NCBI GenBank assembly: GCA_002317155.1
Contig: DCIR01000080.1
Location: 1-16,120 of the forward strand
DNA length: 16,120 bases
Direction of reading: 5' to 3'
Source of the DNA: Lachnospiraceae bacterium UBA1721
GTDB lineage: Bacteria; Bacillota; Clostridia; Lachnospirales; Lachnospiraceae
Shown one piece after another: positions 13,287 through 16,120 of the stretch. The notes under the pieces are model-generated. The model searched no databases and was not told where the DNA came from. It was given only the letters and a program-made list of their open reading frames with translations. A program made the translations under genes and the position numbers. Within the stretch, counting starts at the first letter, position 1; each line of letters starts with the position of its first letter.

Positions 13287-14075
13287 ATGAGTGAAGAAAA
13301 AAGAGAAGTAGAAATCCAAATTCGAGAACTTGGTGTTACCTTTCGTGATAACAGCGGAAATGATGTTCAGGCCCTCACAGGCGTGAATCTTGAAATATAT
13401 AAGGGAGAGTTTATAGCACTTCTTGGTCCTTCGGGATGTGGTAAGACAACACTCTTAAGATCTGTAGCTGATCTTCAGCAACCGTCAACAGGAGATATTC
13501 ATATTCAGGGACAGACTCCTAAGGAGATTCGTCTCCAGCAGAAATTCGGATTTGTATTCCAGCAGCCGGTGCTCCTTGATTGGAGAAAGGTAAAGAAAAA
13601 TATTGAACTCCCTATGGAAATAATGGGGTACTCAAAGGAAGAAAGATCAAAGCGAGCAGATGAAATGCTTGAGATGGTTGGTCTTAAAGAATTCGCTAAT
13701 CATTATCCCAGACAGTTGTCAGGTGGTATGCAGCAGAGAGCAAACATTGCAAGAGCATTCAGCCTGGATCCTTATGTACTCTTGATGGATGAGCCATTCT
13801 CAGCTCTTGATGAGTTCACAAAGGAAAAGTTATATGAGGATTTGCTTAAGGCTTGGAGAGCTACAAATAAGACAATCCTTTTTGTTACGCATAATATTCA
13901 GGAAGCTGTATTTCTTTCAGACAGGGTATGTGTTCTTTCACCTCATCCCGGACGTCTTTCAGCAGTAGTTGATATTGATCTTCCCAGACCGAGAACATTG
14001 GAGGTAAAAGACACACCGCACTTTACAGAGCTTGTTGCAAAAGTAAGAAACAGCTTTGAAGGGGGGAGTGTTTAA
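13287..14075 (+). CDS. ABC transporter ATP-binding protein, NitT/TauT (TauB/SsuB-like) family
   Basis: The 262-residue cytoplasmic ATPase energises import. Motifs, in order, are Walker A GPSGCGKTT (about residues 47-55), Q-loop FVFQQPVLLDWRKV, signature LSGGMQQR, Walker B VLLMDEPFSALDE and H-loop FVTHNIQEA, all intact. The 'LLDWRKVKKNIELPMEIMG' after the Q-loop is typical of the nitrate/sulfonate/taurine subfamily. GGGAGG lies 6 nt upstream of the ATG. The stop overlaps the next gene in TAATG, so the permease is translationally coupled. With the transaminase and dehydrogenase upstream, taurine or another amine/sulfonate is the likely cargo; specificity cannot be read from the ATPase. Confidence 0.9.
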   Translation: MSEEKREVEIQIRELGVTFRDNSGNDVQALTGVNLEIYKGEFIALLGPSGCGKTTLLRSVADLQQPSTGDIHIQGQTPKEIRLQQKFGFVFQQPVLLDWRKVKKNIELPMEIMGYSKEERSKRADEMLEMVGLKEFANHYPRQLSGGMQQRANIARAFSLDPYVLLMDEPFSALDEFTKEKLYEDLLKAWRATNKTILFVTHNIQEAVFLSDRVCVLSPHPGRLSAVVDIDLPRPRTLEVKDTPHFTELVAKVRNSFEGGSV

Positions 14076-14905
14076 TGAACAAAAGGGCCTTTTCCCAAAA
14101 GATATTAAATGTTTTGCCGGGTATTATATGGACGATTGTTTTGATAGGAGCTTGGGAGATTGGGGCTACGGTAATTGCCAATCACAAGCGTACACCGGAA
14201 AATATTCTACCGCATTTGTATCAAATCATTGCAGCAATCTTTTCGACAAAGAAAGTTGCAAATGGTATGACGGCAACGCAAATAGTTCTTACAAGTGCAC
14301 AGGCGACATTGCTTAGAGCTCTATTAGGATTTGCACTGGGCGCTTTGCTTGGTTTTGTTTTTGCTTTGATCATGAAGCTTTCGGGTGTGGTTGAAAAATT
14401 AATTTTTCCATACTTGATGTTAATACAGTTGATACCGGTACTTGGATTAGCACCTATTATTCTTTCGATAACCGGAGATATCAACAAGAGCCGAATTCTT
14501 ATTGCAGCAATTCTTAGCTTTTATCCGGTGGCTACCAATACATTAGCTGGATTTAAGTCTGTAGAGAAAGAAAAATACGATTTGATGTTTATATATGCAG
14601 CTAAGAAGTGGATGCTTTACAGCAAAGTTCTTATACCTGCATCAATACCGTATTTTTTTACCGGCTTGAAAATAGCAGCACCAATGGCTGTTACCGCATC
14701 AATCCTGGTTGATACACTTCAGGGTGACGGTGGACTTGGATGTATGCTTTCACAATCATTAAAGCATGCGATGAGCATATATGTATTCTGGCTGATAGTT
14801 CTTTTCAGTGCATTCATCGGAGTTTTCTCCGGAAAAATAATGGGATGGCTGGAGCTGCTTGTATCACCTTGGAAGAGGACAGTAAAAGCAAAAAAGAGTA
14901 AGTAA
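14075..14905 (+). CDS. ABC transporter permease, NitT/TauT family, first subunit
   Basis: The 276-residue inner-membrane protein has about six hydrophobic segments: near 12-32, 74-100, 107-127, 137-155, 190-212 and 233-255. It carries the cytoplasmic EAA-type loop that docks to the ATPase (about 165-200: KYDLMFIYAAKKW...IPASIPYFFTGLKIA). This is the BPD_transp_1 fold of SsuC/TauC-like permeases, of normal length. The start codon overlaps the ATPase stop by one base, with GGGGGGAG 6 nt upstream. It is followed by a second, clearly different permease, which suggests a heterodimeric channel. Confidence 0.87.
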   Translation: MNKRAFSQKILNVLPGIIWTIVLIGAWEIGATVIANHKRTPENILPHLYQIIAAIFSTKKVANGMTATQIVLTSAQATLLRALLGFALGALLGFVFALIMKLSGVVEKLIFPYLMLIQLIPVLGLAPIILSITGDINKSRILIAAILSFYPVATNTLAGFKSVEKEKYDLMFIYAAKKWMLYSKVLIPASIPYFFTGLKIAAPMAVTASILVDTLQGDGGLGCMLSQSLKHAMSIYVFWLIVLFSAFIGVFSGKIMGWLELLVSPWKRTVKAKKSK

Positions 14906-14922
14906 AGGAGGCGTTGAAATTT

Positions 14923-15777
14923 ATGGAGAATGATTTTAAGAAAATAAAAAGAAAACGACCTCAAAGTATAGCGGAAAGACTTAGAAACGATCCGCAATGG
15001 CAGGCTGCATCAGCAGTAGTATTACCGGTAGTATTAGGAATCGTAATACTTATTTTGTGGCAAACTCAGGTATTACATACCTTGTTTAGAACAGATACCT
15101 TTACCCTCCCATTGGTATCTAAAATTGGAAGCATCATGTTTGATATCCGAGAAAAGCTCTGGGCCAACACCTTAGATACGATAAAGGTTGCCTTTATCGG
15201 TCTGGCTATCGGATCGCTTCTTGGGTATGCAGTGGCGGTACTCACTGCAATGTTTCCCCAAATCGGTTCTGCGGGCTTATCAATAATAGGAGCTTTTGCT
15301 TCTATTCCCGTAGTGGCGATGGCACCGGTTCTCAACAACTGGACCAAGGATGTATCAAAGGATGCAAGTGTAAGAAGTATGGTTGCAAAGATCCTTGTGG
15401 TTGTTCTTATAGCAGCAGCTAACATGGGACTCAATGCTTATAGAGGATTATCGGAGCTCAAGCCTTTTTCGGAAGATTTGATGAAGATATATGCAGCACC
15501 AAGAATTGTGGTTTTGTTCAAACTCAGAATACCAAATTCGGTACCGTTTATCTTTACAGCTCTTAAGGTTTCGGTTCCGGCAAGCATAATGACGGCGATA
15601 GTAAGCGAGTACTTCGCGGAGTATATCACCGGCGTAGGACGTCAAATCAGAGAAAATATTGTTTTGGCGCAGTATTCAACAGCATGGGCATATATAGCTA
15701 CAGCATGTCTTATCGGTATAGTTTCATATGCGGTGTTGATGATTTTTCAGAGTATTTTGCTGAGGAAATACAAATAA
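14923..15777 (+). CDS. ABC transporter permease, NitT/TauT family, second subunit
   Basis: This 284-residue membrane protein has a longer basic N-terminal tail (KKIKRKRPQ), a first membrane segment at about 31-49 and the EAA-type loop at about 183-217 (SEDLMKIYAAPRIVVLFKLRIP). An extra charged insertion (NNWTKDVSKDASVRS, about 140-155) falls where related permeases have a short hydrophobic stretch. ATG 14923 is preferred over the in-frame TTG at 14914 because AGGAGG (14906-14911) is 11 nt before the ATG but only 2 nt before the TTG. It differs enough from the first permease not to be a recent duplicate. Confidence 0.85.
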   Translation: MENDFKKIKRKRPQSIAERLRNDPQWQAASAVVLPVVLGIVILILWQTQVLHTLFRTDTFTLPLVSKIGSIMFDIREKLWANTLDTIKVAFIGLAIGSLLGYAVAVLTAMFPQIGSAGLSIIGAFASIPVVAMAPVLNNWTKDVSKDASVRSMVAKILVVVLIAAANMGLNAYRGLSELKPFSEDLMKIYAAPRIVVLFKLRIPNSVPFIFTALKVSVPASIMTAIVSEYFAEYITGVGRQIRENIVLAQYSTAWAYIATACLIGIVSYAVLMIFQSILLRKYK

Positions 15778-15815
15778 TCAGCGGAATATATATACATCTA
15801 TAGGAGGAAATGATT

Positions 15816-16120
15816 ATGAAAATGAAGAAAGTTTTGAGCCTTTTATGTGCAACAGCAATGGTGACTGCAATGCTCGTAGGATGCGGTGAGTCAGAAGAAG
15901 GAACAGGTAGCAGCAGTACCGTTACAACCGGCGATTCTACATCTACTGTTTCTTCAGATGTTACAGTTGATACCGGACTTACAAATGAGGACGTTATCAA
16001 GGCTGCTGCAGCAGAAGGTAAGGTTGGTAACTGGGGACTCGGTAATGAGTATGAGGTACTTGCACTCCTTGCTAAGTATGGTCTTCCTACTGATTATCTG
16101 AGTGAAGATTTCACAATGGA
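15816..16120 (+). CDS. ABC transporter substrate-binding lipoprotein, 3' end outside window
   Basis: Only the first 101 codons are in the window. AGGAGG (15802-15807) lies 8 nt before the ATG. The N-terminus MKMKKVLSLLCATAMVTAMLVGC is a lipoprotein signal with lipobox LVGC and the lipidated cysteine at position 23. A Ser/Thr-rich linker (about 26-55) follows, then the start of the binding domain (GKVGNWGLGNEYEVLALLAKYGLPTDYL). It follows the two permeases in the same direction, 38 nt downstream, completing a NitT/TauT-type importer. It would sit on the outer face of the membrane and capture the substrate. The specificity-determining part lies mostly beyond the window. Confidence 0.85.
   Translation, partial: MKMKKVLSLLCATAMVTAMLVGCGESEEGTGSSSTVTTGDSTSTVSSDVTVDTGLTNEDVIKAAAAEGKVGNWGLGNEYEVLALLAKYGLPTDYLSEDFTM

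Noticed and set aside
14056..14316. 86-codon + strand frame overlapping the ATPase/permease junction
   Set aside because: It is out of frame with the well-supported TAATG junction, is Cys-rich and has no recognisable domain.
15886..16101. 71-codon + strand frame within the lipoprotein gene
   Set aside because: The other frame shows a clear lipoprotein signal, lipobox and ribosome binding site, so this frame is a shadow.

Overview
The window looks like chromosomal DNA of an AT-rich anaerobic Firmicute, most likely a Lachnospiraceae-type Clostridium relative. The reasons are strong AGGAGG-type ribosome binding sites, almost purely co-directional short operons, Clostridia-style proteins and U-tailed intrinsic terminators. 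No rRNA, tRNA, CRISPR array or transposase gene is visible. All genes recognised are on the + strand.

Left part (1-8421), a defence island. It starts with the 3' part of an Abi_2-type (HEPN, AbiD/F-like) gene that is cut by the window edge and is followed by a terminator. A near-consensus promoter with an operator-like palindrome between its -35 and -10 boxes then drives a 61-residue excisionase-type HTH protein. Next is a complete Wadjet operon, jetA-jetB-jetC-jetD, encoding a kleisin, a MukE-like subunit, an SMC-type ATPase and a Toprim nuclease subunit. A fifth gene, 14 nt behind jetD, encodes a GIY-YIG/T5orf172 nuclease-like protein with a C-terminal domain resembling RAMA/DUF4357. Wadjet complexes extrude DNA loops and cut small circular plasmids; the fifth gene may be an accessory effector.

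Middle (8356-9048), about 690 nt without a credible gene but rich in structure. It holds helically phased short repeats, including TTTGCC-type hexamers every 10 bp that are mirrored about 100 bp later by GGCAAA hexamers every 10 bp. It also has a repeated TTGACAGACAA, long inverted repeats, a candidate promoter and a strong terminator just before the next gene. I read this as a junction or possible mobile-element end between the defence island and the metabolic genes; that reading is inference.

Right part (9049-16120), a metabolic cluster. It contains a PucR-type regulator (own terminator), a class III aminotransferase, an iron-type alcohol dehydrogenase, and a NitT/TauT-type ABC importer: ATPase, two different permeases, and the start of a lipoprotein binding protein that runs off the window. 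The best overall reading is taurine use as a nitrogen source. The importer would bring in taurine, the aminotransferase would remove the amino group to give sulfoacetaldehyde, and the dehydrogenase would reduce that to isethionate, as in the Toa/TauF (SarD) pathway of gut bacteria. A GABA or beta-alanine route cannot be excluded from sequence alone. A three-hairpin region (13033-13204) separates the enzyme operon from the transporter operon.
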